44,511 nt of DNA from Candidatus Parachristensenella avicola (GTDB lineage: Bacteria; Bacillota; Clostridia; Christensenellales; UMGS416): positions 1 through 44,511 of the forward strand of contig CAJFUN010000038.1 in the NCBI GenBank assembly GCA_904420205.1, in the 5' to 3' direction. Below the pieces are notes generated by a model. The model saw only the letters and a program-made list of their open reading frames with translations. It was not told the DNA's origin and ran no database searches. Positions 8,763 through 15,704 of this stretch are shown here, piece after piece (within the stretch, counting starts at the first letter, position 1; each line of letters begins with the position of its first letter). The position numbers and the translations under genes were made by a program.

Positions 8763-8846
8763 CTAACGCCAGGTATACAGAGCGCCGCTGGACAGAATCA
8801 GAGAAACCAGCGCCGTAAGCGCGGCGACAATCTTGGCCTTCTTCAT
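8763..8846 (-). CDS. 27-residue hydrophobic signal-like peptide
   Basis: A short gene: ATG 8846 to TAG 8763, 27 residues. It has a basic start (MKKAK), a hydrophobic run (IVAALTALVSLILSSGA) and the C-terminal tail LYTWR. AAGGAGG lies 10 bases upstream. It resembles a secreted peptide precursor or a single-helix membrane micropeptide. The cysteine and proline pattern of AgrD autoinducers is absent. It is the first gene of the HD-GYP-DUF5317 operon, so I infer a partner or ligand of the membrane HD-GYP protein. There is no direct proof that it is translated. Confidence 0.6.
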   Translation of the reverse strand: MKKAKIVAALTALVSLILSSGALYTWR

Positions 8847-8848
8847 CG

Positions 8849-8907
8849 GGATATAGCCTCCTTCTTCATCAAGGCTCTGCCCGACGCTAGTAGGGCATGC
8901 TATATCC
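8849..8907 (-). promoter_or_regulatory. Three-way-junction leader over the peptide start site
   Basis: On the minus-strand transcript a 9-bp perfect helix forms between GGATATAGC (8907-8899) and GCTATATCC (8857-8849). The second arm lies between the Shine-Dalgarno sequence and the ATG of the 27-residue peptide. Inside it are two smaller helices: TGCCC/GGGCA (8897-8893 with 8882-8878) and CCTT/AAGG (8874-8871 with 8863-8860). The last of these captures part of AAGGAGG. The layout would let a folded leader block translation. It does not match a riboswitch class I know. Confidence 0.5.
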
Positions 8908-8979
8908 GCTTCGCTTAATTAAGAGGGTGTCGCTGTGCCGGAGCATGGATCTTAAGAGGAAAACAATGGAATTGGGAAA

Positions 8980-9645
8980 TCAGTGGTCGAGGAATAGGGG
9001 CAGCCGCCGATTGATGGCGTTCAATGTGGCCTTGATGGCGGCCATTTGGGGGTCATCCCGAACAAAGGCGGTGCCGATAAGCAGATCCTGCTCCCGCGGA
9101 GCATGTACGGCTAGGCAAACCAGCACAGCTGTGCTATCGGCTACAGGAATATTTTTCACCTCGGCTAAGGAAAAAATGTTTTCTTTGCCGAGATATTGAT
9201 GTACCGCCTCCAGCGTGGCCCGCACAATGATGCCGTTGCGGTCACGCACGCCGGGCAGACCCTGGGCGCTGCCTTCAAAAGAAAGCTCCTGGTGAGCCAG
9301 GGTCACCGTAGCCTGGGCCCGGTCGGCCGACAAGGATAGCGTAAAGCCCTCCGGGGTCAGGCGCGCATAAAAATGAGCGGGCGAATCTTCCTCCGCGTCG
9401 ATCTGGGCGATCGAGATCACCTTATGATCAATTCGTATATTAAAGCGCGCTAATGCGACCGACTGGATATCCCGAGCCAGTTGCTTGGCGGAACGGCTGC
9501 GGTCGGCGATCACGTGGACCTCCGTCACATTGCCCTGTTCGTCCGGGATCACTTGCACATGCATAATCCCCTTCAGCTGATAGATATACTTGCGCAGCGT
9601 TTCCATATCCAGTGGTTCAAACCCCTGCTCGGTCATGGTCTTCAT
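8980..9645 (-). CDS. Conserved-looking hypothetical protein, two similar alpha/beta halves
   Basis: A 221-residue soluble protein. The first half reads as a small alpha/beta domain with VQVIPDEQGNVTEVHVIADRSRSAKQLARDIQSVALARFNIRIDHKVISIAQI, a pattern I have the impression recurs in Firmicutes proteins of unknown role. The second half (VTLAHQELSFEGSAQGLPGVRDRNGIIVRATLEAVHQYLG ... IKATLNAINRRLPLFL) looks like an ACT- or dodecin-like sensor fold. Start ATG 9645 is chosen because GGAGGGAGG lies 7 bases upstream, rather than the frame opening at 9690. It reads in the same direction as the peptide/HD-GYP operon, 133 bases upstream of it. Confidence 0.6.
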   Translation of the reverse strand: MKTMTEQGFEPLDMETLRKYIYQLKGIMHVQVIPDEQGNVTEVHVIADRSRSAKQLARDIQSVALARFNIRIDHKVISIAQIDAEEDSPAHFYARLTPEGFTLSLSADRAQATVTLAHQELSFEGSAQGLPGVRDRNGIIVRATLEAVHQYLGKENIFSLAEVKNIPVADSTAVLVCLAVHAPREQDLLIGTAFVRDDPQMAAIKATLNAINRRLPLFLDH

Positions 9646-9775
9646 CGGTTGGCCTCCCTCCGGGCGGGCATCGACGTAAAATGCTTCCATTATTGAAAAA
9701 AGAACAAAGAATGATCTAATTCAAAGTGGAAAGTATGTTCAAATTGCCCGAGATATGTCCCCAAAATCCATTCTC

Positions 9776-9803
9776 ATTATAGAGGAAGCGCAAGGCTTTT
9801 CAA
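9776..9803 (-). promoter_or_regulatory. Sigma-A type promoter for the 221-residue hypothetical gene
   Basis: On the minus strand, TTGAAA (9803-9798), 16 bases, then TATAAT (9781-9776). The transcript would carry a leader of about 125 bases before ATG 9645. No other element was recognised between 9804 and 10064. Confidence 0.65.
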
Positions 9804-10064
9804 TCTTATTTGTAGAAAATTCGTCTGGTCGAGAAAGCACGCAAGGCTGAGCCAGGGGGCGTCATCCCAGCGGGATTTTACATAATTTGCCCGCAGAACG
9901 GGAAAAGATGAGCAAGAAGGAAAGAAGCCCAACAGAGCGGGAATATGGAAAGAATTGGAATATCGCATAGTAAATTTTTACCTACACATCGTCAAAAAGG
10001 GCGGCGGTATGACTAGCAATATGTCCGGATTTTTTCATTCGCGGCTGAAAAAGGGCAAATTTGC

Positions 10065-10093
10065 TTGCATCTAGCAGGCTGCCCCGCTATAAT
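10065..10093 (+). promoter_or_regulatory. Near-consensus promoter of the corA transcript
   Basis: TTGCAT (10065-10070), a 17-base spacer and TATAAT (10088-10093). The start point should fall near 10100, which gives a leader of about 147 bases before the corA ATG. It is one of the best matches to consensus in the window. Confidence 0.8.
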
Positions 10094-10105
10094 AAATAAG
10101 GATGT

Positions 10106-10246
10106 CCAGGCCAGTAGGCCGGGAGGATCACATTTGGAGGTGAACTGTCGTGGACGGCGACCCGCGAAGTATCAAAAATTGGATAGCAAAAGGGTAAGCC
10201 GACGACAGTAACGCCTGCCGGGCTTGCCCTTGGAAAGGAGCAAGTC
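10106..10246 (+). promoter_or_regulatory. Structured corA leader with RBS-sequestering hairpin
   Basis: Several helices can be read in order. A short hairpin lies at 10106-10123 (GGCC AGTA GGCC core). A long helix pairs ACTGTCGT (10144-10151) with ACGACAGT (10202-10209), extended inside by CGGC/GCCG (10155-10158 with 10198-10201), ACCC/GGGT and TATC/GATA. The last hairpin (10221-10231 with 10235-10246) has 11 pairs including one G-U, one bulged A and a GGA loop. It contains the AAGGAG ribosome binding site and ends at the base before the ATG. This is the form of a translational off-switch. It is not an M-box by sequence. Confidence 0.6.
10150..10197 (+). CDS. 15-codon leader peptide (upstream ORF) before corA
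   Basis: GTG 10150 to TAA 10195-10197 encodes MDGDPRSIKNWIAKG. A strong GGAGGTGA at 10136-10143 lies 7 to 9 bases before the GTG, and the ORF sits wholly inside the structured leader. Its start codon overlaps the base of the long leader helix, so a translating ribosome would open that helix. The acidic-Gly-Asp-Pro opening recalls the Glu-Pro-Asp-Pro start of the enterobacterial mgtL leader, but the resemblance is short. Translation is not proven. Confidence 0.5.
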   Translation: MDGDPRSIKNWIAKG

Positions 10247-11182
10247 ATGCTGGCTTTTTACAAAAATGGCGCGCAGGGACTGGTTCAGATCCAGCAGCTG
10301 GAGGAGGACTGCTGGATCAACCTGTGCGCTCCAACGGAAGAGGAGCTTGCCCAGGTGGAGGAGGCGACCGGCGTGCTGCCGGAACTTCTCCGCGCCGCTT
10401 TGGACGAAGAAGAACGCTCCCGTATTGACAGCGACGAAGATCAAACGATGGTCCTGGTGGATATTCCACGGGTAGAGCTGGATGGGAAAAACTATCTCTA
10501 CAGCACCCTGCCCATGGCCATTATTCACCTGCCCGATTATGTGATCACCGTATGCTTGATGGAATCGTCCCTGATTCGGGACATCATCGAGGGGCGGGTT
10601 CGCAATGTGGAGACCAACAAAAAGACCCGCTTCATTTTGCAGCTATTATACCGTAATGCCACGCGCTATCTGTGGTATCTCCGGCAGATCGACCACGCCA
10701 GCAATCGGGTGCAGGCCGAGCTGCAGCGCAGCTACCGCAACAAGGAGCTTCTGCAGATGATGACGTTGGAAAAGTCGCTGGTATACTTTTCTACGTCTTT
10801 AATGAGCAATGAAGCGGTGCTGGAGCGGCTGGTTAAAGTATCCTATATTAAGAAATATCCCGACGATGAGGAGCTGCTGGACGACGTCATCATTGAAAAC
10901 AAACAGGCCATTGAGATGTGCGCCATTTTCCGCGATATCCTGTCGGGTACCATGGACGCATACGCGTCAATTATATCCAATAACCTGAATATCGTGATGA
11001 AGCTGCTGGCTTCGGTCACAATCATTATCTCTCTGCCCACGCTGGTCACCGGGGCCTTCGGAATGAATGTGGAGGGGATCCCTTTTGCCGGGCATCCTTT
11101 GGGATTTTGGATTGTGATGGGCATCGCTTTGGGCATTTCGGTGGTGTCCGGTATCGTCATGTGGCGCAAAAAGATGTTCTAA
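10247..11182 (+). CDS. CorA-family divalent cation transporter
   Basis: A 311-residue protein with the CorA layout: a soluble alpha/beta N-terminal domain (1-150), a long helix region (150-245) and two C-terminal membrane helices at about 248-272 and 283-306. Between them is the pore motif TGAFGMNVEGIP containing the diagnostic GMN. The family moves Mg2+ or Co2+, and some members export Zn2+. The acidic stretch DEEERSRIDSDEDQ (about 53-66) may bind metal. It ends with the basic tail WRKKMF. It is a single-gene unit with its own promoter and a structured leader; murA follows after about 100 bases. Confidence 0.9.
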   Translation: MLAFYKNGAQGLVQIQQLEEDCWINLCAPTEEELAQVEEATGVLPELLRAALDEEERSRIDSDEDQTMVLVDIPRVELDGKNYLYSTLPMAIIHLPDYVITVCLMESSLIRDIIEGRVRNVETNKKTRFILQLLYRNATRYLWYLRQIDHASNRVQAELQRSYRNKELLQMMTLEKSLVYFSTSLMSNEAVLERLVKVSYIKKYPDDEELLDDVIIENKQAIEMCAIFRDILSGTMDAYASIISNNLNIVMKLLASVTIIISLPTLVTGAFGMNVEGIPFAGHPLGFWIVMGIALGISVVSGIVMWRKKMF

Positions 11183-11289
11183 TCCCTCCTGTAACCGAGG
11201 TGATATTCCAGAATTGGATATAAGGATAGCCCTTTTCCTCCCATACAAATAAAGCTGAGGAGGTGACTCGCCCTGCGGGGCGGGAGACC

Positions 11290-12546
11290 GTGGAAGAGAA
11301 AATTGTCATACATGGCGGCAAGCCACTGGTCGGCGAGGTGACCATAAGCGGAAATAAGAATTCTGCCGTAGCGATTGTGCCGGCCGCGCTTTTGGCCGAC
11401 GGCCCTTGCGTGATTGAGAACCTGCCGGATATCGACGATATCCGGGTGATGCAGGATATGCTTTTGGCCCTAGGCGCCCAGGTGGAGTTCTCGGACAACA
11501 CCATGCGGATCGACCCCAGAGGGGTCCATTCCTACCAGCCCCCGGTTGAGTTAGCCCGGAAAATGAGGGCTTCCTATTATCTCATGGGCGTGCTGCTGGC
11601 CCGGTTCGGTAAGGCGGAGGTGGCCTTCCCTGGCGGCTGCGACATCGGCGCCCGGCCGATTGACCAGCATATTAAAGGGCTGCGTGCCTTGGGATGCGAA
11701 ATTACCACAGCCCGGGGTTCTTATCTTTGCTCGACCAAATCGCTGCAGGGGCGGGAGATTTACCTGGACATGCCCAGCGTGGGCGCGACCATTAACGTGA
11801 TGCTGGCGGCAACCAAGGCGGAGGGCAATACCAGCATCGTGAATGCAGCCAAGGAACCCCATGTAGTGGATCTGGCGAACTTCCTGAACGCCATGGGCGC
11901 CCGGGTAAAAGGCGCGGGTACGGATATTATCCGCATTCAGGGCAAAAAGAACTTGCACGGCTGCACCTATTCGATACTTTCCGATCAGATTGAAACGGGC
12001 ACCTGGATGGCGATTGCCGCTGGTACCAGCGGGGATATTACCATCCATAATTGCGTGCCCTTCCATATGGAGGCGGTCAGCGCCAAGATGACGGAGATGG
12101 GCTATACGGTCATCGAGGGAGAAGATTACCTTCGGGTTAAAGGCATTCCGCGGGCCAATCCGGTGCAGATTAAGACCCTGCCGTATCCAGGCTTTCCAAC
12201 CGACCTGCAGCAGCCTTTTATGGTGCTGCTATCTACGGCCCGGGGTACGTCCATGGTGATAGAAACCATCTTTGAAGGGCGCTTCCGTCATGTGGATCAG
12301 CTTCGCCGTATGGGTGCGCAGATCCGCGTGGAGGACCGGGTTGCAGTGGTCGAAGGCACTGAATCGCTTTGGGGCGTGCCCGTTTCTGCTACGGATCTGC
12401 GCGCCGGCGCGGCTATGGTGATTGCCGGGCTGATGACGGAAGGTACTACGGTGATTTCCAACGTCAAGTACATTGATCGCGGTTATGAGCGGCTGGTGGA
12501 CAAGCTTAAGGCTTTGGGAGCAGACATTACCCGCATTCGCGAATAA
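11290..12546 (+). CDS. murA: UDP-N-acetylglucosamine 1-carboxyvinyltransferase (MurA)
   Basis: A 418-residue EPSP-synthase-fold enzyme that transfers enolpyruvyl from PEP to UDP-GlcNAc, the first committed step of peptidoglycan synthesis. Key motifs: SGNKNSAVAI near the N-terminus (substrate-binding Lys-Asn), FPGGCDIGARPIDQH with the active-site cysteine that fosfomycin alkylates, and LRAGAAMVIAGLMTEG near the C-terminus. The family N-terminus points to GTG 11290 (MEEKIVIHGGKPL). However, the best Shine-Dalgarno match (GAGGAGGTGA, 11256-11265) lies about 25 bases upstream and is separated by a CGCCC/GGGCG hairpin. An alternative in-frame GTG at 11263 overlaps that site and is unlikely. Confidence 0.93.
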   Translation: MEEKIVIHGGKPLVGEVTISGNKNSAVAIVPAALLADGPCVIENLPDIDDIRVMQDMLLALGAQVEFSDNTMRIDPRGVHSYQPPVELARKMRASYYLMGVLLARFGKAEVAFPGGCDIGARPIDQHIKGLRALGCEITTARGSYLCSTKSLQGREIYLDMPSVGATINVMLAATKAEGNTSIVNAAKEPHVVDLANFLNAMGARVKGAGTDIIRIQGKKNLHGCTYSILSDQIETGTWMAIAAGTSGDITIHNCVPFHMEAVSAKMTEMGYTVIEGEDYLRVKGIPRANPVQIKTLPYPGFPTDLQQPFMVLLSTARGTSMVIETIFEGRFRHVDQLRRMGAQIRVEDRVAVVEGTESLWGVPVSATDLRAGAAMVIAGLMTEGTTVISNVKYIDRGYERLVDKLKALGADITRIRE

Positions 12547-12573
12547 GCATATGGGGTCATACGGAGAATAACT

Positions 12574-12600
12574 GCGCATCTGCTTTGGCGGATGCGCTTT
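12574..12600 (+). terminator. Likely terminator after murA
   Basis: A GCGCATC-x-GC stem with its complement (12574-12583 with 12588-12597), a TTTG loop and a short TTT tail. It is weaker than the other terminators here because of the short tail. It lies just before the ribosome binding site of the next gene. Confidence 0.55.
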
Positions 12601-12618
12601 GATCAAAGGGGGCTTATC

Positions 12619-13467
12619 ATGATTCGGCTTGGCTTTATCGATTACTTCCTAGATGAGTGGCACGCCAATAATTATCCCGCCTGGCTGCGGCAGCAGGCCG
12701 AGGCCCGGGGCATGGATCTTGACCTAGGCTATGCGTGGGCTGATTGCGAGCGAGGACTGACGACGGAGGAATGGTGCGAGAAATACCAAATGCGCCGGAT
12801 GGAAAGCCAGGAAGCGTTGATTGAAGCCTGTGACGCGATCATCGTGCTGTCGCCGGATAACCCGGAGCATCACGAACGCCTGGGGCGCCTGGCCCTCGAA
12901 TCGGGCAAGCGGGTTTATATGGATAAAACCTTTGCGCCGGATCTAGCCTGCGGCGTCCGGCTCTTTGACCGGGCGCAAGATCATGGCACGCCGCTGTTTT
13001 CTTCTTCGGCGCTGCGATTCTCCCGGGAGCTGGAAGATTTCAGGCTGGGCCGCGCAGCGCGGCCGCTATTCTGTGCGACGACCGGCCCTGGCGTGTATGA
13101 GAACTACAGCGTCCACCAACTGGAAATGATCAATACGGTGATGGGCGGTGGCGCCAAACGCGTTAAGGCGATAGAATCAGGGGCAGGCCGCAGCCTGTGG
13201 ATCGATTTCGATGGGCGCGTTGCATCTATGACCCAGACAGTGGGAGGCGACTTTGCGGTGGATGCCGCTTATGAGCAATCCAGCGTTCATATCCCCACCT
13301 GCACCGATCCATTTGTGGGGCTGATCGACGCGATGCTGACCTTTTTTGCGGATGGAACGATCCCTGTAACCCGGCAGCAGACGCTGGAGGTAATCGCCAT
13401 GCGGGATGCGGGATTCAAGGCGCTGAACACGCCGGATACTTGGGTGAAAGTGGAAGAGCAGCGCTAG
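12619..13467 (+). CDS. Gfo/Idh/MocA-like oxidoreductase family protein, atypical N-terminus
   Basis: A 282-residue protein with the general plan of Gfo/Idh/MocA dehydrogenases. D-A-I-I-V-L-S-P-D-N-P-E-H-H precedes GRLALESGKRVYMDKTFA, which corresponds to the usual EKP loop (here MDKTFA). A C-terminal alpha/beta domain and a final family-type segment (TRQQTLEVIAMRDAGFKAL) follow. The N-terminus (MIRLGFIDYFLDEWHANNYP) lacks a GxGxxG dinucleotide loop, so NAD(P) binding is uncertain. The ATG has an AAAGGGGG site upstream; the frame opening at 12592 lies inside the preceding terminator. A single gene with its own terminator. Confidence 0.7.
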   Translation: MIRLGFIDYFLDEWHANNYPAWLRQQAEARGMDLDLGYAWADCERGLTTEEWCEKYQMRRMESQEALIEACDAIIVLSPDNPEHHERLGRLALESGKRVYMDKTFAPDLACGVRLFDRAQDHGTPLFSSSALRFSRELEDFRLGRAARPLFCATTGPGVYENYSVHQLEMINTVMGGGAKRVKAIESGAGRSLWIDFDGRVASMTQTVGGDFAVDAAYEQSSVHIPTCTDPFVGLIDAMLTFFADGTIPVTRQQTLEVIAMRDAGFKALNTPDTWVKVEEQR

Positions 13468-13485
13468 AAAGCGCCGATAAAGAAT

Positions 13486-13509
13486 AAACCGGCTTAAGCG
13501 CCGGTTTTT
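13486..13509 (+). terminator. Intrinsic terminator
   Basis: AAACCGGC (13486-13493) pairs with GCCGGTTT (13500-13507), followed by a T-rich run. It ends the Gfo/Idh-like gene. Confidence 0.85.
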
Positions 13510-13558
13510 ATTTTCTAAGCTTGTGAATAGAGAACCAAAGAAGACGGAGGAATATGCT

Positions 13559-14026
13559 GTGCAGATTCAGATCCGCGGCTATCGTCCCGAAGACGTAGCT
13601 GAAATCGCCCAACTTTTTTACGACACCGTGCATCATGTAAACGCCGCCGACTATACGCCCAGCCAGCTGCGGGCCTGGGCCAACGGACAGGTCGACCTTG
13701 CGGCCTGGGACGCATCCTTTCGAGCCCATACCACCCTGGTAGCAGAGGCAGAAGGGCGAATCGTCGGGTTTGCCGACCGGGATGGGGACGGCTATCTTGA
13801 CCGACTATATGTGCATAAGGACTACCAGGGATGCGGCGTCGCTACCGCCCTATGCGATCGCCTGGAAGAGAGCGCAAAAGCGGAAAAGATGACGACGCAT
13901 GCTTCCATTACAGCCAGAGGATTCTTTGAAAAGAGAGGATACCGGTTAGTCCGGGCTCAGCAGGTGGAACGTTCTGGCGAGCGGCTGACGAACTATGTGA
14001 TGGAAAAGCCGCTGGACGGCCGCTAG
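13559..14026 (+). CDS. GNAT family N-acetyltransferase
   Basis: A 155-residue GNAT-fold protein: IQIRGYRPEDVAEIAQLFYDTV at the N-terminus, LVAEAEGRIVGFADRDGDGYLDRLYVHKDYQGCGVATALCDRLE as motifs D and A with the acetyl-CoA loop Q-G-C-G-V-A, then ARGFFEKRGYRLV. It most resembles the YafP-like group, and the substrate is unknown. Start GTG 13559 is supported by ACGGAGGA 7 bases upstream; the longer frame from 13523 lacks a site. It converges on the NfeD-like gene, the two sharing their last four bases. Confidence 0.88.
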   Translation: MQIQIRGYRPEDVAEIAQLFYDTVHHVNAADYTPSQLRAWANGQVDLAAWDASFRAHTTLVAEAEGRIVGFADRDGDGYLDRLYVHKDYQGCGVATALCDRLEESAKAEKMTTHASITARGFFEKRGYRLVRAQQVERSGERLTNYVMEKPLDGR

Positions 14027-14643
14027 GGGAGCCGTTCCACCTCCACCCTGCCGGGCGCCACGGAGCACACCCGCAAAGAGGCGCCGGCTTCCAGGAAGGA
14101 GCCTGAGCAGATTACGTCGACCCGCTGCCCTGCGATCAGAGCGCGCCCAGTGGGGCGTAGAGACGTTACAGCCACACCGGTCTGGCCAAGCAGCTCCGCC
14201 CGGGCGCTCTGGGCCACATACCCAGCGGCAGCGTCATTCACCGTCTGCTGCACAAAGCGATCCGGGAAGGAAGCGGGGCGGCCATACCGGTGGCGGAGGA
14301 TGGGGCAAAAGGCCAGCGGCAGCAGGGCAGCTATCAAGCGGAGCAAAAAATGCTGCCCGCCGGCGGTGAGATAAAACCCTGCCAGGGATACCAGGAGCCC
14401 CAGCGTGCCAACCACGCCAAAGCCCGGGATCATACATTCAACGGCCAGCAAGCCTGCCCCCGCCAGCAGCAGTGCCGGTTCCCACCAGGGCGAGCCCAGC
14501 GCCCATCCGCAGAGAGCCATAAGGGCGAGACTTCCAGCTGCCGCTATGGGAAGCCAGCGGCGGGGTGCGTGTCGATGCAACAAAACAAGCGCCACACAGG
14601 CGGGAGGCGCCAGCCACAGAACGAGCTCCAGCACGAATGTCAA
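14023..14643 (-). CDS. NfeD-like membrane protein with C-terminal OB domain
   Basis: A 206-residue protein with four hydrophobic segments in residues 1-115 and a C-terminal soluble beta domain, ELLGQTGVAVTSLRPTGRALIAGQRVDVICSGSFLEAGASLRVCSVAPGRVEVERL. This is the NfeD OB-fold signature (LGxxGxAxTxLRPxGxxxxxGxxxDVxxxG). Such proteins partner with membrane proteases or flotillin-like stomatins; neither is encoded nearby. Start TTG 14643 has GGAGGTGAT 7 bases upstream. Confidence 0.85.
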   Translation of the reverse strand: MTFVLELVLWLAPPACVALVLLHRHAPRRWLPIAAAGSLALMALCGWALGSPWWEPALLLAGAGLLAVECMIPGFGVVGTLGLLVSLAGFYLTAGGQHFLLRLIAALLPLAFCPILRHRYGRPASFPDRFVQQTVNDAAAGYVAQSARAELLGQTGVAVTSLRPTGRALIAGQRVDVICSGSFLEAGASLRVCSVAPGRVEVERLP

Positions 14644-14940
14644 CGAAGATCACCTCCATTCCTGCATAGGATTAGGATGCCCAACGGCTTGGGAGAATAC
14701 AAGGCTATGCGGCCCAAAACAGGCAATTGGGGACTCAACTGTCAGGGGACGGCAGCCTGATGGACGAGCGCCGCTTGAGGAAAGGGAAGGGATTTAGCTG
14801 TGTGTCCGAAATGGAGCAAGCATAATTGGTATGGAAGAAATGGGGTGAACAGGTGGCATGGATTTTAAGGGTATAGATTCAGATTTGCGTTGGATTGGTT
14901 GTTGTCGCTATATGGTGGGCACCTTATTTTCAACCCTTCA
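14644..14940. other. Intergenic stretch without a recognised gene
   Basis: About 300 bases between the divergent-looking NfeD gene and the terminator of the lipoprotein gene. A short phrase at about 14725-14752 contains two GGGGAC units around CAACTGTC, like the end of a degraded repeat element, but no second arm is seen. No promoter or RNA gene was recognised. Confidence 0.4.
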
Positions 14941-14941
14941 A

Positions 14942-14986
14942 AAGGGCGTGCCGCAGAAGTTGGTTTCTGAAAAACGCCCTTGAAGT
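14942..14986 (-). terminator. Terminator of the lipoprotein operon
   Basis: On the minus strand AAGGGCGT (14981-14974) pairs with ACGCCCTT (14949-14942). An inner CAGAA/TTCTG helix is present, and TTTG follows. It lies directly behind the lipoprotein stop. Confidence 0.65.
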
Positions 14987-14987
14987 G

Positions 14988-15704
14988 TTATTTGCTGGAA
15001 ATAGTCGCTTCTTGCTCGGCAAAACCGATTCCGCTAATTTTGAAGTTGTACTGGGATCCGGAAGCACCCAATGTCTCTATCCAATCATCGAAATCGTCGA
15101 TACTGATATAACAGGATATGGTATCACCCCTTCTCAAGGAGGCCAAAAGTGTCTTGTAAAATACTTCCCTATCTGTTCCATTGTATGCTTTTAGCGTCGC
15201 GTTCGCGTCCGAGTATCTTGGAGAAAGGATTAGATCACCAGCTACAAACTGTAATTCTGCGCCATAGACCTCATCGTCTATTTTCATTTCCAAATTAGCG
15301 ACATCACTTGTATATAATGTAATGGGGGAGTTCCCGTATTCAAACAATCGAAAGATAAACCAACCCGGGTTGGGAACATAAAATACATAAACCTTAAGAT
15401 CAGAACCCATCGTTGCGCTGTTGCTAAATGTCCCCTGAAATGAACCTAATACATAAGGATGGCCTGTGTCATCGCCAAATTTATCTACCGAAGATTTTAT
15501 CCCCCAATTGGAAGGTTCTAGCGTCGGCGAGGGAGCGGGAGACGGTATAGAAGACGGTGTAGGAGACGGTGTAACGGGCTGCTCTGCTGGGGCTGAAGAA
15601 ACTGAAGCGTTTGTACTCAGGGAGTTGGCTTGTGAGGAATTACAACCGGTTAGCATGAGGGATAAGCTTAGGGCGCATAGCAAAAGTGCTACATGGTTTC
15701 TCAT
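14988..15704 (-). CDS. Hypothetical lipoprotein with Ser/Pro-rich linker
   Basis: A 238-residue exported lipoprotein. The signal is MRNHVALLLCALSLSLMLTGC, with lipobox LTGC at about residues 18-21. A linker rich in Ser, Pro and Thr (about 22-65, with repeated SPTPS/SPAPS units) precedes a beta-rich domain of about 165 residues with no family I recognise. Start ATG 15704 is set by AAGGAG upstream and by the signal peptide. The ATG overlaps the stop of the CxxC protein gene (ATGA). Its composition is clearly more AT-rich than its neighbours, which suggests acquisition from elsewhere. Confidence 0.75.
   Translation of the reverse strand: MRNHVALLLCALSLSLMLTGCNSSQANSLSTNASVSSAPAEQPVTPSPTPSSIPSPAPSPTLEPSNWGIKSSVDKFGDDTGHPYVLGSFQGTFSNSATMGSDLKVYVFYVPNPGWFIFRLFEYGNSPITLYTSDVANLEMKIDDEVYGAELQFVAGDLILSPRYSDANATLKAYNGTDREVFYKTLLASLRRGDTISCYISIDDFDDWIETLGASGSQYNFKISGIGFAEQEATISSK

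Noticed and set aside
8763..8846. The 27-residue peptide as an AgrD-type cyclic lactone autoinducer
   Set aside because: There is no cysteine for the thiolactone, no proline-rich tail, and no agrB gene next to it.
9777..9968. A 63-residue minus-strand frame in the intergenic region upstream of the corA promoter
   Set aside because: It overlaps the promoter of the gene at 8980-9645 and has no ribosome binding site.
10106..10246. The corA leader as an M-box (Mg2+) riboswitch
   Set aside because: The conserved M-box core and its length are not present; only the role in the regulation of a Mg2+-type transporter is similar.
14725..14752. A GGGGAC phrase that resembles a known Clostridial repeat
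   Set aside because: Only one arm is present; a second arm or further copies were not found in the window.
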